From Aphanomyces cochlioides (lineage: Eukaryota > Oomycota > Saprolegniomycetes > Saprolegniales > Verrucalvaceae): 64,000 bases of DNA. Where the stretch lies: contig JAHQRK010000011.1 in assembly GCA_019828595.1 (NCBI GenBank), positions 1,364,001 through 1,428,000 on the forward strand. Direction: 5' to 3'. The notes beneath the pieces were generated by a model. The model did not search any database, had not been told where the DNA came from, and worked only from the letters and a program-made list of their open reading frames with translations. Shown in pieces: positions 62,934-64,000 of this stretch. How positions within the stretch are numbered: position 1 is the first letter of the stretch; every line of letters starts with the position of its first letter. Position numbers and translations under genes: made by a program.

Positions 62934-64000
62934 CTATATTTTCAATTCTTGGAATTTACAGTGAAATTTCTCTGTAAACCGATACAAATACTTCACTGTG
63001 ATTTCTGGTGAATCATGATTCACAGACCGAACACACCCTAAGCGCTTGCATCGGCAACTTGGCAGCAATTTCCTCACCCTGTTCGAGTTGTCGCCGTCGA
63101 GTTTGGACCTGTTTGTATTTTTTCTTCTTAATCGTTGTATTAAGTAGGGCAAAATCTTCGACTCATACGGCGGTCCAGTTGGCAAGTTAGTTGTCAGTCG
63201 TACTGTTCCTCGGCAATACAACCCCATCTTCAGCAGCGTCAGACATAATTGCAACGATGAATACCAGTTGTTCAGATTGATCACTCGGTGCGAACCTTGA
63301 ATAGATTCATAAGACAATAACACGATATGAACTTACCTTCCCATTGTTTTGTGATGTCGATAACATGTTGTCGCAGTGCACTTGGCTTGATTTCATCGCG
63401 AGGTTTTTCTGTGTCGTCGTCTGGGGCTGGCTCGCCGTCATCATCGGCTTCTTCGTCGGCTTCCACGTCAAAATTGCCTGCCGCCTTCGAGTGGATCTTG
63501 AATGCAAAAAACGTACCAAGTAGTTGCGCATGCTGCAGTGTAAATATGAAAGTGATACTTGGCCAGAGGTTTCTTGGGATTGTAGACGATGAGACTACGC
63601 GCATAACTTGACAGACACTGATCTCTCGTCCTGCCACGACGAAATTCTTGAACAATGATTTCAACAGGTTCATGAGTGGTCAGATACGCCAAAGAGTGTC
63701 CGCGGGTTCGACAACGTGATGCACGCTCGCAGTTGCTTGAATCTGTCTATCGCCATGACGCGGTCAAAGTTCTCGGTAGGCGGCATAAGGAACAACATGC
63801 TTGGTTTGGACCAATACAGACTGTACTCGCCGCATTGTACGACACTCATCATTATCAATAAGCCAATAAACTTCATCACTTCAATCAGCTCGAAGCTTTT
63901 CTTCAACTCTCGGTCACGAACGTATCCTTTAGGATGAGCGGCCTGCAGCGCTAAGGCCTTGGCGTCCGTCCGCAACGTCACGGTCTTCCAAAATCCCAGC
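62934..64000 (-). pseudogene. piggyBac-type transposase (DDE_Tnp_1_7), running off the window end
   Basis: The N-terminal piece (63981-63670) reads MKFIGLLIMMSVVQCGEYSL and DRVMAIDRFKQLRACITL, as in piggyBac transposases. It changes frame at about 63690 to EPVEIIVQEFRRGRTRDQCL (D-E-x-V/F-G-R type catalytic region with the first segment missing), AKYHFHIYTAACATTWYVF, an acidic stretch, then a 41-bp intron (63336-63296), SHRVINLNNWYSSLQLCLTL and LYCRGTVRLTTNLP. The jump at 63690 omits the usual 60-70 residues between the two regions, so there is an internal deletion. The 5' end lies beyond 64000. Confidence 0.8.

Overview
The window reads as nuclear DNA of an oomycete, most likely a Saprolegniales water mould of the Aphanomyces type. 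The evidence is: very short GT-AG introns (about 37-93 bp) that restore reading frames exactly; compact divergent or convergent genes; a eukaryotic gene set (TRM112, nucleostemin-type GTPase, Snapin, myotubularin, TKL and CaMK kinases); and a transposon load typical of that group (Helentron, Crypton, piggyBac, PIF/Harbinger, MULE, hAT, pogo and plant-type mariner). The species is inferred, not proven. I saw no tRNA, rRNA or CRISPR array.

Layout. 1-14.14 kb is mobile DNA. It holds a PIF/Harbinger remnant with a PHD-like/trihelix partner gene, then an 11.5 kb block bracketed by two 352-bp direct repeats that differ at 5 positions. Inside the block is a minus-strand Helentron: an N-terminal run of exact 23-residue repeats, zinc clusters, HUH Rep, PIF1-type helicase and a ULP1-type cysteine protease, broken by three frame changes and one TGA. 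Two unknown ORFs and two tandem repeat arrays lie at its 3' side.

14.15-27.85 kb is a gene-dense island: a PRKCSH-like membrane protein, a GNAT acetyltransferase, a TKL kinase, a circularly permuted GNL3-type GTPase divergent from TRM112, an RNase HI, a CaMK-like kinase, a large coiled-coil protein, a Snapin-like BLOC-1/BORC subunit and a small spliced unknown gene. Most exon boundaries could be set from splice sites and phase.

28.97-30.81 kb is a complete mariner-like element (30-bp TIRs, TA duplication, spliced intact transposase). 30.9-41.25 kb is a second gene island: a decayed secreted C69-type peptidase, a five-exon active-site-intact myotubularin, a TrhO-like rhodanese protein with a 13-bp exon, a Ser/Thr kinase and a PDZ/coiled-coil protein.

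41.5-64 kb is a transposon graveyard. It contains a MULE split by a pogo element; at least five TA-flanked inverted-repeat elements; a Harbinger transposase joined to a hAT transposase; a second complete mariner; a Harbinger C-terminus with its Myb/SANT partner; an intact unknown gene convergent with an intact IS630/Tc1-type transposase; a Copia gag-protease scrap; two Cryptons in opposite orientation; and a piggyBac remnant running off the end.

The two gene islands encode housekeeping functions (ribosome biogenesis and tRNA modification, phosphoinositide and endolysosomal traffic, signalling). The rest is layered transposon insertion.
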